Source: an uncultured Bacteroidales bacterium
GTDB taxonomy: Bacteria; Bacteroidota; Bacteroidia; Bacteroidales; Bacteroidaceae
Length of the DNA stretch: 64,000 bases
Reading direction: 5' to 3'
Assembly: GCA_902799355.1 (NCBI GenBank)
Contig: CADCAG010000009.1
Coordinates: forward strand, 1-64,000
The position numbers and the translations under genes are program-made. The notes under the pieces were generated by a model that made no database searches, had not been told where the DNA came from, and saw only the letters and a program-made list of their open reading frames with translations. Below, piece after piece: positions 42,476-51,180 of the stretch (within the stretch, counting starts at the first letter, position 1; every line of letters begins with the position of its first letter).

Positions 42476-43303
42476 ATGGAATACACGCTGAATTGCAACG
42501 GGAAATTGCTGGAGCTGAAGACGCCGCAAGTGATGGGTATACTGAATGCTACGCCCGATTCATTTTATGCAGGTAGCAGGATGCAGACGGAACAGGAGAT
42601 CGTCGAGCGTACGCACCAGATATTGGACGAAGGAGCCGCCATCATCGATGTGGGCGCCTGTTCGACACGTCCTGACAGCGAGCCAGCGACAGAGGCTGAG
42701 GAGATGGAACGTCTGCAAATGGCACTTTCCATCGTGCGTCGCGAGGCTCCAGAGGCAGTAATCTCTGTAGATACCTATCGTCCTGACGTTGCCCGTATGG
42801 TGGTTGAAGAGTTTGGTGCAGACATCATCAACGATGTGGGTGCACCTGTCAACTGTCATTTGTCAACTCCTCAACTCGCCATGTTTCGCATGGTCAGCCG
42901 TCTGGGTGTACCTTATATATATATGTCGCGCAAAGCAACGATGAAAGAGGTGCTGCTGGACTGTGCAGAGGTGGTGGACACCCTGCGCTCGATGGGCCAG
43001 AAGGACATCATCCTGGACCCTGGATTCGGCTTTGGCAAGACGGTGGATGAAAACTACAAGGTGATGAACGAACTGGAGCGTATGCAAATGCTACATCTGC
43101 CTGTGCTTGTTGGTATTTCACGAAAGTCGATGATATATAAGTTGATGGGAACCACCCCAGAGGAATCTCTGAATGGGACAACAGTCCTCAACACTATCTC
43201 TCTGGTGAAGGGTGCCGACATCCTACGCGTTCACGACGTAAAAGAAGCCGCGGAGTGCATTAAGCTTGTGACTGCTATAAAATCGCAGCAAACAGTAAAA
43301 TAG
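42476..43303 (+). CDS. folP: Dihydropteroate synthase
   Basis: A 275-residue DHPS of folate synthesis, joining pABA and dihydropterin pyrophosphate; the target of sulfonamides. Motifs: VMGILNATPDSFYAG, DEGAAIIDVGACSTRPDSEP, ISVDTYRPDVA, IINDVG, LDPGFGFGKT, VGISRKSMI and LRVHDVKEA. Two peculiarities lie in one segment. Residues 125-131 (PVNCHLS) are encoded by exactly three heptamer units at 42846-42866. The usual MHMxGxP motif after the next strand is replaced by YMSRKATMKE. The pterin- and phosphate-binding residues otherwise look intact. It ends 21 bases before cdaA, and the intervening DNA has an 8-base repeat. Confidence 0.92.
   Translation: MEYTLNCNGKLLELKTPQVMGILNATPDSFYAGSRMQTEQEIVERTHQILDEGAAIIDVGACSTRPDSEPATEAEEMERLQMALSIVRREAPEAVISVDTYRPDVARMVVEEFGADIINDVGAPVNCHLSTPQLAMFRMVSRLGVPYIYMSRKATMKEVLLDCAEVVDTLRSMGQKDIILDPGFGFGKTVDENYKVMNELERMQMLHLPVLVGISRKSMIYKLMGTTPEESLNGTTVLNTISLVKGADILRVHDVKEAAECIKLVTAIKSQQTVK
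42846..42866. repeat. Heptamer array inside folP, 3 units
   Basis: Units ctgtcaa, ctgtcat, ttgtcaa (21 bases, 7 codons, frame kept), followed by diverged ctcctca. Same period as the intergenic arrays. Confidence 0.7.
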
Positions 43304-43317
43304 TCAAATAGTAAAAT
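43294..43317. repeat. Octamer tandem repeat at the folP-cdaA junction, 3 units
   Basis: Units agtaaaat, agtcaaat, agtaaaat: period 8, not 7, otherwise like the junction arrays. It contains the folP stop codon. Confidence 0.7.
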
Positions 43318-43324
43318 AAACAAG

Positions 43325-44101
43325 GTGTTTTTCGAATTTGGAATAAAGGATATTATTGACATCGTACTGGTCGCCCTGACCTTGTTCTATGTCTATCGCC
43401 TCATGAAGGAGTCGCGCTCGCTGAACGTCTTCATGGGTATTCTGGTGTTCGTCGTCTTCTGGCTCGTCGTCTCGCAGGTTCTGGAGATGAAGTTGCTGGG
43501 TAGCATCCTCGACAAACTGGTATCGGTGGGTGTCATCGCCCTCATCATCCTTTTCCAAGAAGACATCCGCAAGTTCCTCTATAACCTGGGCGGTCACCAG
43601 CGTATGCGTGCCCTGCGCCGCTTATTCTCGAATGGAGAGAAGAAGCAAAACTCCGAGCAGCTGAAGCAGATCATCATGCCCATCGTGATGGCATGTATGT
43701 CGATGAGTAAGAAGAAGGTAGGCGCACTCATCGTCATCCAGCGTGCCACACCGTTGGACGACATCGTGGCCACAGGCGAACATATCGACGCCAACATCAG
43801 TCAACAGCTGATGGAGAACATCTTCTTCAAGAACTCACCCCTGCATGACGGAGCGATGATTATCGTACGCAACCGCATCAGGGCAGCAGGCTGCATCCTA
43901 CCTGTCAGCCACAGTCTCGACATTCCCAAGCACTTGGGTCTGCGCCACCGTGCTGCACTGGGCATCACCCACGAGAGCGACTGCATAGCCATCGTGGTCA
44001 GTGAGGAAACGGGCAGCATCAGCGTCGCCATCCGCAGTGAGTTCCAGCTACGCCTGTCGGCAGAGAATCTGGAAAGCATCCTGACACAGGAGCTGGCATA
44101 G
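43325..44101 (+). CDS. cdaA: Diadenylate cyclase (CdaA/DacA type)
   Basis: A 258-residue membrane diadenylate cyclase making c-di-AMP. Three N-terminal hydrophobic segments (about 10-80: IIDIVLVALTLFYVY, VFMGILVFVVFWLVV, VGVIALIILFQ) are followed by the DAC domain with DGAMIIV (about 178-184) and LRHRAALGI (about 209-217), the two catalytic motifs. The start codon is GTG (MFFEFGIKD), the usual opening for this family, and no better ATG is near. Pairing with folP is common in Bacteroidota. c-di-AMP controls cell-wall and potassium homeostasis; no CdaR partner is in this window. Confidence 0.92.
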   Translation: MFFEFGIKDIIDIVLVALTLFYVYRLMKESRSLNVFMGILVFVVFWLVVSQVLEMKLLGSILDKLVSVGVIALIILFQEDIRKFLYNLGGHQRMRALRRLFSNGEKKQNSEQLKQIIMPIVMACMSMSKKKVGALIVIQRATPLDDIVATGEHIDANISQQLMENIFFKNSPLHDGAMIIVRNRIRAAGCILPVSHSLDIPKHLGLRHRAALGITHESDCIAIVVSEETGSISVAIRSEFQLRLSAENLESILTQELA

Positions 44102-44152
44102 ACATCAAACAACGAAGATACAATATATATCATATTTTTAAACAGACAAACT

Positions 44153-45163
44153 ATGGATTTATTAAGTCAAATCGTTGCGCGTGCGAAGAGTAACAAGCAG
44201 CGCATCGTGCTCCCTGAAGCAGAAGAGGAGCGTACTCTGTGTGCAGCCGACAAGGCTATGGCTGATGGACTGGCAGACATCATCCTGATTGGCAACCCCG
44301 CCAAGGTAGATGCTCTGGCTAAGGAGAAGGGGCTGAAGAACATTGGCAAGGCCACCCTCATCGACCCCGAAAACTATGACAAGAGCGAAGAGCTGGCAGA
44401 GAAGCTGGCCGAGATTCGCAAGAGCAAGGGTATGACCATTGAGGAGGCTCGCAAACTCATCAAGAATCCGTTGTACCTGGGTTGTATGATTATCAAGACC
44501 GAGGGTGCTGATGGTCAGATTAGCGGTGCACTGTCAACGACTGGCGACACGCTGCGTCCTGCCCTGCAGATTATCAAGTGTCAGCCCGGCATTACCTGTG
44601 TCAGCGGTGGTCTGCTGCTCATTTCTAAGCAGAAGCAGTATGGTGAGGATGGTGTGCTCGTTATTGCTGACGTAGCTGTAACCCCCATGCCCGATGCTAA
44701 CCAGTTGGCTCAGATTGCCGTCTGCACCGCTCAGATGGCTAAGGCTGTTGCTGGCTTCGAGGATCCCCGCGTGGCTATGCTGAGCTTCTCGACGAAGGGT
44801 TCTGCTAAGCATGAGGTTTGCGACAAAGTCATCGAGGCTACCAAGTTAGCCAAGGAGATGGCTCCTGACCTGAAGATTGATGGTGAGTTGCAGGCTGATG
44901 CCGCTCTCGTACCCTCTGTTGGTGCCAAGAAGGCTCCAGGCTCTGACATCGCTGGTAAGGCCAACGTGCTGGTATTCCCCAACCTCGAGGTAGGTAACAT
45001 CGGTTATAAGATGGTACAGCGCCTGGGCGATGCTATTGCTATCGGTCCTGTGCTGCAGGGTATTGCCCGTCCTGTCAACGACCTCTCTCGTGGCTGCTCT
45101 ATCGATGACATCTACTACATGATCGCCATCACCGCTTGTCAGGCTATGGACGCGAAAAAGTAA
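44153..45163 (+). CDS. pta: Phosphate acetyltransferase
   Basis: A 336-residue PTA (short form, no N-terminal DRTGG domain), converting acetyl-CoA and phosphate to acetyl phosphate. Motifs: RIVLPEAEEERTL, NPLYLGCMIIKTEGADGQISGALSTTGDTLRPALQIIKCQPG, VLVFPNLEVGNIGYKMVQRLG and the end GCSIDDIYYMIAITACQAM. It is followed by ackA after 23 bases, forming the acetate-producing, ATP-yielding branch. Three heptamer units fill the spacer. Full length and ordinary. Confidence 0.95.
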   Translation: MDLLSQIVARAKSNKQRIVLPEAEEERTLCAADKAMADGLADIILIGNPAKVDALAKEKGLKNIGKATLIDPENYDKSEELAEKLAEIRKSKGMTIEEARKLIKNPLYLGCMIIKTEGADGQISGALSTTGDTLRPALQIIKCQPGITCVSGGLLLISKQKQYGEDGVLVIADVAVTPMPDANQLAQIAVCTAQMAKAVAGFEDPRVAMLSFSTKGSAKHEVCDKVIEATKLAKEMAPDLKIDGELQADAALVPSVGAKKAPGSDIAGKANVLVFPNLEVGNIGYKMVQRLGDAIAIGPVLQGIARPVNDLSRGCSIDDIYYMIAITACQAMDAKK

Positions 45164-45184
45164 AACATTAAAGATTAAACATTA
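45164..45184. repeat. Heptamer array, 3 units, pta-ackA junction
   Basis: Units aacatta, aagatta, aacatta, starting directly after the pta stop codon and ending just before the ackA ATG (45187). Confidence 0.75.
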
Positions 45185-45186
45185 AT

Positions 45187-46377
45187 ATGAAGATATTAGT
45201 ATTAAACTGTGGCTCATCATCTATCAAGTACGCACTGTACAATATGGACGATAAGAGCGTGATGACCAGCGGAGGTGCTGAGCGCGTAGGTTTGGACAAT
45301 GCCTTTGTGAAGATTAAGCTGGCCAATGGTGAGAAGAAGCAGATCATGCACGACATCCCTGAGCATACAGAGGGTGTGAAGTTTATCTTCTCACTGCTTA
45401 CCGACCCCGAGATTGGAGTCATCAAGAGTCTTGACGAGATCGACGCTGTAGGTCACCGCATGGTGCATGGCGGCGAGAAGTTCAACAAGTCTGTGCTGCT
45501 CACTGACGAGGTGCTGAAGGTCTTCGAGGAGTGCTCTGACCTGGCTCCTCTGCACAACCCCGCCAATCTGAAGGGTGTCAACGCTGTGAAGGAACTGATG
45601 CCTGGTCTGCCCCAGGTCGGCGTATTTGATACCGCCTTCCACCAGACAATGCCTGCCAAGGCTTATATGTATGCCATCCCCTACGAGCTGTACGAGAAGT
45701 ATGGCGTGCGCCGCTATGGTTTCCACGGCACCTCACACCGCTATGTGTCAGCCCGTGCCCTGGAGTTCTTAGGCATGAAGGCCGAGGGTACCAAGATGAT
45801 TACCTGCCACATCGGTAATGGCGGTTCTATCGCTGCTGTTCTCGACGGCAAGTGCATTGACACCTCAATGGGTCTCACCCCACTGGAGGGTCTCGTGATG
45901 GGTACCCGCTCTGGTGACATCGACGGTGGTGCTGTAACCTTCCTGGAGAAGAAGCTGGGTCTGGATGCTGACGGCATGTCGAACCTGCTGAACAAGAAGA
46001 GTGGTGTTGCCGGCATCACTGGCGGCTCCAGCGATATGCGCGACGTAGAGAATGCAGCCAAGGCTGGCGAGCCCCGTGCCGTGCTGGCTCAGGAGATGTA
46101 TTTCTACCGTATCAAGAAGTATATCGGTGCCTATGCTGCCGCTATGGGTGGTGTCGATGTCATCGTCTTCACGGCAGGTGTCGGCGAGAACCAGATAGGC
46201 ATGCGCTCGGAGGTCTGCAAGGGCTTGGAGTTTCTGGGTGTAAAGTTCGACGAACAGAAGAACAACGTCCGTGGCGAAGAGGCTATCATCTCTGCCGACG
46301 ACTCCAAGGTCAAGGTTGTCGTCATCCCCACCGACGAGGAGCTGATGATTGCCACCGACACCATGAATCTGCTGTAA
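45187..46377 (+). CDS. ackA: Acetate kinase
   Basis: A 396-residue acetate/propionate kinase of the ASKHA fold: LVLNCGSSSIKYAL (N-terminal phosphate loop), AVGHRMVHGGEKF, FDTAFHQTMP, FHGTSHRYVS, CHIGNGGSI (catalytic Asn/His region), MGLTPLEGLVMGTRSGDID and FTAGVGENQ. It makes ATP and acetate from acetyl phosphate. Paired with pta; a strong terminator follows at 46411-46440. Confidence 0.96.
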   Translation: MKILVLNCGSSSIKYALYNMDDKSVMTSGGAERVGLDNAFVKIKLANGEKKQIMHDIPEHTEGVKFIFSLLTDPEIGVIKSLDEIDAVGHRMVHGGEKFNKSVLLTDEVLKVFEECSDLAPLHNPANLKGVNAVKELMPGLPQVGVFDTAFHQTMPAKAYMYAIPYELYEKYGVRRYGFHGTSHRYVSARALEFLGMKAEGTKMITCHIGNGGSIAAVLDGKCIDTSMGLTPLEGLVMGTRSGDIDGGAVTFLEKKLGLDADGMSNLLNKKSGVAGITGGSSDMRDVENAAKAGEPRAVLAQEMYFYRIKKYIGAYAAAMGGVDVIVFTAGVGENQIGMRSEVCKGLEFLGVKFDEQKNNVRGEEAIISADDSKVKVVVIPTDEELMIATDTMNLL

Positions 46378-46410
46378 GCGGTTCCCCCGTTTACACCTAT
46401 TAATAATATA

Positions 46411-46440
46411 AGCGAGGCTGTTCAGAGCCTCGCTTATTTA
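46411..46440. terminator. Bidirectional terminator between ackA and the kdgK-like gene
   Basis: AGCGAGGCT (46411-46419), loop, AGCCTCGCT (46426-46434), then TATTTATT. It separates two convergent genes. Confidence 0.85.
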
Positions 46441-46441
46441 T

Positions 46442-47500
46442 TTACCCGATGGTCTTGTAGAGTGTCGATATGTTATGGTGCCCTTCCAGGACGTCCAATA
46501 TCTCTTCTTCTGTGGAAAGGTTGAAGTCGCCAGGAATGGTGTTCTTCAGCGCTGCCGCTGCTAACGAGTAATTCAGCTGTTGCTGGTAGTCGTCAGGGAA
46601 CAGACTGATGGCGTGCAGCCAACCTCCCATAAAGGCGTCACCCACTCCTACGGGGTCTATGACGTCAGGGATGTCGATGATGGGAGCCTGCAACAGCTTG
46701 CCGTCAGTCCATAGCAAACCCGTCAGCGTGTGGTGGTTGGAACTGACAATGTTACGCATACCCATCATCCAGTGTTTCAGACGCGGATACTGGGCATGCA
46801 ACGCTTCGAACCACTCGCCATACTCCTTCATCTGCATCTGAAAGTGGGAATCGGTAGCAGTGAAGGGTGGCTGCGGATGCTGCGACAGCCATTCGAACTC
46901 AATGGCATCGCCAAACATCATGTCACAGCGCGACAGCATCTTGCTCAGCGTCTTGCGCGGCTCTGCACCCTCATACTTCCACAGATTCTTGCGGTAGTTG
47001 ATATCGAAACAGACGGTGACACCCAACTCATCAGCCACATCAAGGGCCTCAAAGGTAGCCTCAGCAGCCTGTTGCGAGATGGCTGCAGTGATGCCCGACA
47101 CATGGAAGTAGTCACAGTCTTTCAGTATCTCGCGCCAGGGTATCATGCCTGGCTGCAGGTCATAGTAGGCTGAGCCAGAACGGTCGTAGATAACCTTGGC
47201 AGCACGCATGCCGGCAGCTGGTTCAAAGTAGTAGGTGCCGATGCGCTGGCCGCCATAGAGCACCTGACTGGTGTCGACGCCCAACTGTGCCAGGTTCATG
47301 GCTCCGGCATGTCCCACTGGGGTGTCTGGCAAGCGGGTGATATAGGTCACCTCCTCGCCCTGGGTAGCCAGCGACACAGCAACATTAGCCTCACTGCCAC
47401 CATACTTGCTGGTAAACAGGTCGCCCTGTGTCAAGCGCAACTGTCCGGGTTTTGAGAACCTGAGCAGCAGTTCTCCGAATGTTACGATTTTCTTTTTCAT
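46442..47500 (-). CDS. kdgK: PfkB-family sugar kinase, probably 2-keto-3-deoxygluconate kinase
   Basis: A 352-residue ribokinase-fold kinase: TFGELLLRFSKPG at the start, KYGGSEANVAVSLA (substrate lid region, about 32-45) and the C-terminal anion hole IDPVGVGDAFMGGWL (about 274-288) with the catalytic Asp. The usual GAGD is GVGD here. Overall resemblance is to KdgK of hexuronate catabolism, forming KDPG. The KDPG aldolase that usually follows is not adjacent. A uxuB-like oxidoreductase of the same pathway lies far away at 60612. Substrate assignment is moderately sure. Confidence 0.75.
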   Translation of the reverse strand: MKKKIVTFGELLLRFSKPGQLRLTQGDLFTSKYGGSEANVAVSLATQGEEVTYITRLPDTPVGHAGAMNLAQLGVDTSQVLYGGQRIGTYYFEPAAGMRAAKVIYDRSGSAYYDLQPGMIPWREILKDCDYFHVSGITAAISQQAAEATFEALDVADELGVTVCFDINYRKNLWKYEGAEPRKTLSKMLSRCDMMFGDAIEFEWLSQHPQPPFTATDSHFQMQMKEYGEWFEALHAQYPRLKHWMMGMRNIVSSNHHTLTGLLWTDGKLLQAPIIDIPDVIDPVGVGDAFMGGWLHAISLFPDDYQQQLNYSLAAAALKNTIPGDFNLSTEEEILDVLEGHHNISTLYKTIG

Positions 47501-47531
47501 TGACTTGTTCAGTATTTTGTGTTTGTAGATG

Positions 47532-48296
47532 TCACGGACGGCTCTCGCCCTCTACATATTCCTCCAGGAACATGTGTTCACCATCATAGACCGCATAGGT
47601 AAACTGGCTAATCCAATCGCCTAGAATCATTAGACGGGTATTACGTGCCAGCTTGATATCAAGCTCGATATGGCGGTGACCAAAGATAAAATAGTCGATA
47701 TTGGGATGGTCTTCAATATATTTCTTGGCATAAAGCACCAAGTGCTCCTTGTCTTCACCCAGATAGGTTGGTTCGTCTTTTTCCTTATGCTTGATATAGC
47801 TATGCTTGGCCCATGTCAGTCCAAAGCTGACGCCCCAACGGGGATGCAGCGCAGAGAAGAGCCACTGGCACACCTTGTTGTGGAAGATGGCACGAATAAC
47901 CTTAAACGACTTATTGGGGTCGCCCATGCCGTCGCCATGAGCCAAGAAGAACTCATGGCCATAGATCTCGGTAGTCTCTGGCTTTTTATGCAGGATGACG
48001 CCACACTCCTTTTCCAAGTACTCGTAGGCCCAGATGTCGTGGTTACCTATGAAATAATGCACCTCGACACCCATATCCGTCAGTTCTGACAACTTACCCA
48101 GGAAACGGGTGAAGCCCTTGGGTACCACATATTTGTATTCGTACCAGAAGTCAAACATATCGCCCAACAGGTAGATGGCGGCAGCCTTCTCCTTGATAGA
48201 GTCAAGGAAGCGCACCAAGCGACGCTCCTGCGTACGCTGATGGGGCACAGCCAGCGAACCGAGGTGGGCATCGGAAAGGAAATAGACGTTCTTCAT
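47532..48296 (-). CDS. lpxH: UDP-2,3-diacylglucosamine hydrolase-like phosphoesterase
   Basis: A 254-residue calcineurin-like metallophosphoesterase with all metal motifs: LSDAHLG, GDMFDFW, GNHDIW, LAHGDGMGD and GHRHIELD. The FDFWYEY and the long insertion (ALHPRWGVSFGLTWAKHSYIKHKE) fit LpxH, which cleaves UDP-2,3-diacyl-GlcN to lipid X in lipid A synthesis. The ATG at 48296 is used; an upstream GTG lies inside a heptamer array. It probably shares a transcript with the DUF59 gene upstream. Confidence 0.85.
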   Translation of the reverse strand: MKNVYFLSDAHLGSLAVPHQRTQERRLVRFLDSIKEKAAAIYLLGDMFDFWYEYKYVVPKGFTRFLGKLSELTDMGVEVHYFIGNHDIWAYEYLEKECGVILHKKPETTEIYGHEFFLAHGDGMGDPNKSFKVIRAIFHNKVCQWLFSALHPRWGVSFGLTWAKHSYIKHKEKDEPTYLGEDKEHLVLYAKKYIEDHPNIDYFIFGHRHIELDIKLARNTRLMILGDWISQFTYAVYDGEHMFLEEYVEGESRP

Positions 48297-48299
48297 TTT

Positions 48300-48327
48300 T
48301 TCACTATTCACTGTTCACTATTCACTA
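48300..48327. repeat. Heptamer array, 4 units (TTCACTA type)
   Basis: Units ttcacta, ttcactg, ttcacta, ttcacta. It fills the junction between the DUF59 and lpxH genes and contains the DUF59 stop (48325-48327). Confidence 0.85.
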
Positions 48328-48645
48328 GTCGAACCCCAGTTCGACGCGTGCTTCTTCACTCATCATGCTCTGGTCCCAGGCAGGTTCAAAGACCAGATTG
48401 ACATTAGCTGTCGTGATGCCACTGACCGACTCTACCTTGCTACGCACATCCTCGAGGATGAAGTCGGCAGCAGGACAGTTGGGAGCAGTGAATGTCATAT
48501 CCATATCCACCGTACCATCGTCCTGCACATCAATCTTATAGATCATGCCCAGGTCGTAGATATTGACGGGAATCTCTGGGTCATAGACCGTTTTCAGCAC
48601 ATCGACGATGCGCTCTTCCAGCTGTGTTTTCTCTTCTTGTGTCAT
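48325..48645 (-). CDS. DUF59/MIP18 family iron-sulfur assembly protein (SufT-like)
   Basis: A 106-residue protein from MTQEEKTQLEER. It has the DUF59 pattern VLKTVYDPEIPVNIYDLGMIYKID, MTFTAPNCPAADFILEDVRSKV with the conserved Cys, and the end FEPAWDQSMMSEEARVELGF. Homologues mature Fe-S proteins together with the SUF system, which is not in this window. Much longer upstream reading in this frame runs through the divergent Fur-like gene and is not coding. A -7 box lies at 48667-48674. Confidence 0.88.
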   Translation of the reverse strand: MTQEEKTQLEERIVDVLKTVYDPEIPVNIYDLGMIYKIDVQDDGTVDMDMTFTAPNCPAADFILEDVRSKVESVSGITTANVNLVFEPAWDQSMMSEEARVELGFD

Positions 48646-48666
48646 AATATTATCAGTCTTCTGGTG

Positions 48667-48674
48667 CAAAGGTA
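48667..48674 (-). promoter_or_regulatory. -7 box of the DUF59/lpxH transcript
   Basis: TACCTTTG on the minus strand, 21 bases before the DUF59 ATG and 13 bases from the divergent -7 box at 48688. Confidence 0.6.
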
Positions 48675-48687
48675 CGATTTTTTTTCG

Positions 48688-48695
48688 TATCTTTG
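48688..48695 (+). promoter_or_regulatory. -7 box of the Fur-like gene
   Basis: TATCTTTG, 23 bases before the ATG at 48719. It overlaps the space needed by the divergent DUF59 promoter, so the two may be co-regulated, possibly by the Fur-like protein itself. Confidence 0.6.
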
Positions 48696-48718
48696 CAGAC
48701 GAAACTAAAAAAATTACG

Positions 48719-49150
48719 ATGCTACACCCAGACATTTCCGACGAACAGGTTCTTGACAATGCCGGTATCCGCGTGACTGCCGTACGTCTGCTCATCTGGC
48801 GCAAGGTGCGCCACGAGTTCAGCGACGCCTTCAGTCTGGCTGACCTGGAAGCGGCCCTGCCCACCGTCGACCGCTCTACTATCTTCCGTACGCTGACACT
48901 GCTCTCAGAGAGCCACCTGCTGCATGACATCGACGACGGCTCGGGTTCACAGAAATACTGTGTCTGCCATCTGGACGACACACGACAGTGTTATGGTCAT
49001 GTGCATCTGACCTGTCGCTGTTGTCATCGCACCTTCTGCCTGAAAGACGTACACATCCCCTCTGTACCACTGCCTGCAGGTTTCCAGATAGAAGAGGCAG
49101 AATATGTGGTGAAGGGAATCTGTCCGCAGTGTAACAGCAAGATAAAATAA
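48719..49150 (+). CDS. Fur family transcriptional regulator
   Basis: A 143-residue Fur-type repressor. The N-terminal winged helix is at about 10-85 (GIRVTAVRLLIWRKV, LADLEAALPTVDRSTIFRTLTLLSESHLLHDIDDGSG) and the C-terminal metal/dimer domain has HVHLTCRCCHRTFCL and CPQC (structural zinc Cys4). Cys-rich zinc sites and the overall look suggest Zur- or PerR-like rather than iron Fur, but the sensor site is not resolved. It is divergent from DUF59/lpxH, and its neighbour downstream is an alanine symporter (16-base gap). The start is the ATG at 48719, after the -7 box; the longer frame upstream is not coding. Confidence 0.85.
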   Translation: MLHPDISDEQVLDNAGIRVTAVRLLIWRKVRHEFSDAFSLADLEAALPTVDRSTIFRTLTLLSESHLLHDIDDGSGSQKYCVCHLDDTRQCYGHVHLTCRCCHRTFCLKDVHIPSVPLPAGFQIEEAEYVVKGICPQCNSKIK

Positions 49151-49166
49151 TCAATACTGACCGTAT

Positions 49167-50600
49167 ATGAACTTGAACGAACTCATCACTTCCGTAAACG
49201 ACGCCATATGGGGCTATGTACTCATTGTGGCACTGGTAGGCTGTGGACTATGGTTTACCATCAAGACACGCTTCGTACAGTTCCGCATGGTGGGCGAGAT
49301 GTTCCGACTGCTGACAGACTCGGCGGTCAACACCGTAGGAGAACAAGTAGAGGAGCACAAGAAAGGACAGACCAGCAAACACATCTCTTCATTCCAGGCC
49401 TTTGCGGTCAGTGTGGCCACCCGTGTAGGAACGGGCAACTTGGCGGGTGTAGCATCAGCCATTGCCATTGGTGGTCCTGGTGCCGTCTTCTGGATGTGGC
49501 TTATCGCCTTGATGGGTTCGGCAACAGCTTTCGTCGAGTCGACACTGGCACAATTGTATAAGCAACCCCACAAGGACTCGTTCATTGGCGGTCCGGCCTA
49601 CTACATCCAGAAAGGTATGAAGAAGCGCTGGATGGCCATCACCTTTGCCATCCTTATCACCTGTCAGTTTGGCCTGTCGAACAACTCCATACAAGCCAAC
49701 ACCATCTGCGGAGCTATGCAGGAAGCCTTTGGCTGGTCACCGCTGTGGGTGGGCATCTCTTTGGCGGCAGTGGGTTTGTTCATCGTCTTCGGTGGCATTC
49801 AGCGTATTGCCCAAGTCAGTGCTGTGCTGGTGCCAGTGATGGCTGTCGGCTATCTGCTACTGGCTATCGTCGTCATCATCATGAATATCGATCTGATACC
49901 TTATGTGTTCAAGATTATCATTGAGGATGCCTTTGGTATCGAACAAATAGCGGGTGGCGGTATTGGTGCTACCATCATGAATGGTGTCAAGCGCGGCCTT
50001 TTCTCTAACGAGGCCGGAGAAGGTAGTGCACCCAACGTGGCAGCAACAGCTACCGTGTCGCATCCTGTCAAACAAGGTCTCATCCAGGCGTTGGGCGTCT
50101 TCACGGATACCTTGTTGGTATGCTCGTGTACGGCCTTCATCATCTTAATCAGTGGATTCTACAAGTCGCCAGAGCTGAACGGCATCGCTCTCACACAGAC
50201 AGCTTTGCAGTCGGAGGTGGGTGCCGCAGGACCTGTATTCATCGCTATAGCCATCCTGCTCTTTGCCTTCTCCAGCATCATCGGCAACTATTATTATGGT
50301 GAGGCCAACATTCGCTTCATCACACCCAGCAACACGGTGATGACCATCTACCGCATCTGCTCGGCAGGTGTCATGGTTGTCTTCGGTGCCATAGCCAGCT
50401 TTGAACTCGTCTGGAACATCGTCGACTTCTTCATGGCCTTCCTCACGGCATGCAACCTCATCGCCATCGTCTTCTTAGGACGTTATGCTTTCCGTCTGTT
50501 GGACGACTATCGCCAACAGAAACGACAGGGCATAAAAGAACCCGTCTTCCACCGCAGGCAGCTGCCTGAGATAGAAGACGAGATAGAGTGTTGGGAATAA
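49167..50600 (+). CDS. Sodium:alanine symporter (AGCS family)
   Basis: A 477-residue inner-membrane transporter with about 10-11 hydrophobic helices. AGCS marks: GTGNLAGVASAIAIGGPGAVFWMWLIALMGSATAFVESTLAQLYK (about 92-136), FIGGPAYYIQKGM, FGLSNNSIQANTI and KRGLFSNEAGEGSAPNVAATA (about 275-295). It moves alanine or glycine with sodium. It follows the Fur-like gene by 16 bases, so both may be on one transcript, though the functional connection is unclear. Confidence 0.92.
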   Translation: MNLNELITSVNDAIWGYVLIVALVGCGLWFTIKTRFVQFRMVGEMFRLLTDSAVNTVGEQVEEHKKGQTSKHISSFQAFAVSVATRVGTGNLAGVASAIAIGGPGAVFWMWLIALMGSATAFVESTLAQLYKQPHKDSFIGGPAYYIQKGMKKRWMAITFAILITCQFGLSNNSIQANTICGAMQEAFGWSPLWVGISLAAVGLFIVFGGIQRIAQVSAVLVPVMAVGYLLLAIVVIIMNIDLIPYVFKIIIEDAFGIEQIAGGGIGATIMNGVKRGLFSNEAGEGSAPNVAATATVSHPVKQGLIQALGVFTDTLLVCSCTAFIILISGFYKSPELNGIALTQTALQSEVGAAGPVFIAIAILLFAFSSIIGNYYYGEANIRFITPSNTVMTIYRICSAGVMVVFGAIASFELVWNIVDFFMAFLTACNLIAIVFLGRYAFRLLDDYRQQKRQGIKEPVFHRRQLPEIEDEIECWE

Positions 50601-50607
50601 GTATCCC

Positions 50608-51159
50608 TTAGTTCATAGCGAAGAATGTGCCATTGGCAGCCATGCGAGCGTCATAGACACCAACCTCGTTGAGGGTGAAGTTACGGGTCTCGCCATTGAC
50701 GTTAGCCTGGATGCTACCGTCAGCATTGAAGCGGAAGAGCTCCTTCTGTACACCATTCTGCTCAACGCTCCAAGAGTCGTTCTCCTCGTCGTGGATGAAG
50801 TAAGTAATCTCACCGGTAGGAGCCTTTACCTCGTAGCCGTTCTTCAGGGTGGTAACAGCATAGTAACGACCATCCTGACCCATCACCTGCTGGGTCTTTC
50901 CGATGTTAGAAGCCATGGGGTTGCTGCCAGACCAGAACTCGATGGTGTTGAGTACCAGAATGTCAACAAACTGGCAGATACCACCAACGATGGGAACCAG
51001 GAAGAAACCAACGATGGCATTAACGAACTTGTTGCTGGTCATGTGATTCTGCCAGTTGATGTACTTGTTCCACAGAGCGTACTTACCGACGAAACATGAA
51101 CTGAGCAGGAAGGTTCCTGCGAGGAGGCATGCAGCCACTTTCAAACTGATTTTTTTCAT
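50608..51159 (-). CDS. DUF3332 family lipoprotein
   Basis: A 183-residue lipoprotein: signal MKKISLKVAACLLAGTFLLSSC, lipobox LLSSC (Cys22). The DUF3332 signature follows: FVGKYALWNKYINWQNHMTSNKFVNAIVGFFLVPIVGGICQFVDILVLNTIEFW, including a second hydrophobic helix (about 47-72), then a small beta domain. Function unknown. Convergent with the symporter with 7 bases between the stops. Confidence 0.88.
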   Translation of the reverse strand: MKKISLKVAACLLAGTFLLSSCFVGKYALWNKYINWQNHMTSNKFVNAIVGFFLVPIVGGICQFVDILVLNTIEFWSGSNPMASNIGKTQQVMGQDGRYYAVTTLKNGYEVKAPTGEITYFIHDEENDSWSVEQNGVQKELFRFNADGSIQANVNGETRNFTLNEVGVYDARMAANGTFFAMN

Positions 51160-51180
51160 TGTTGTTAGTTTTTAAAGGGT

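Noticed and set aside
48646-48981. Upstream extension of the DUF59 frame
   Set aside because: Overlaps the divergent promoters and the Fur-like gene; Ser/Arg-rich shadow sequence.
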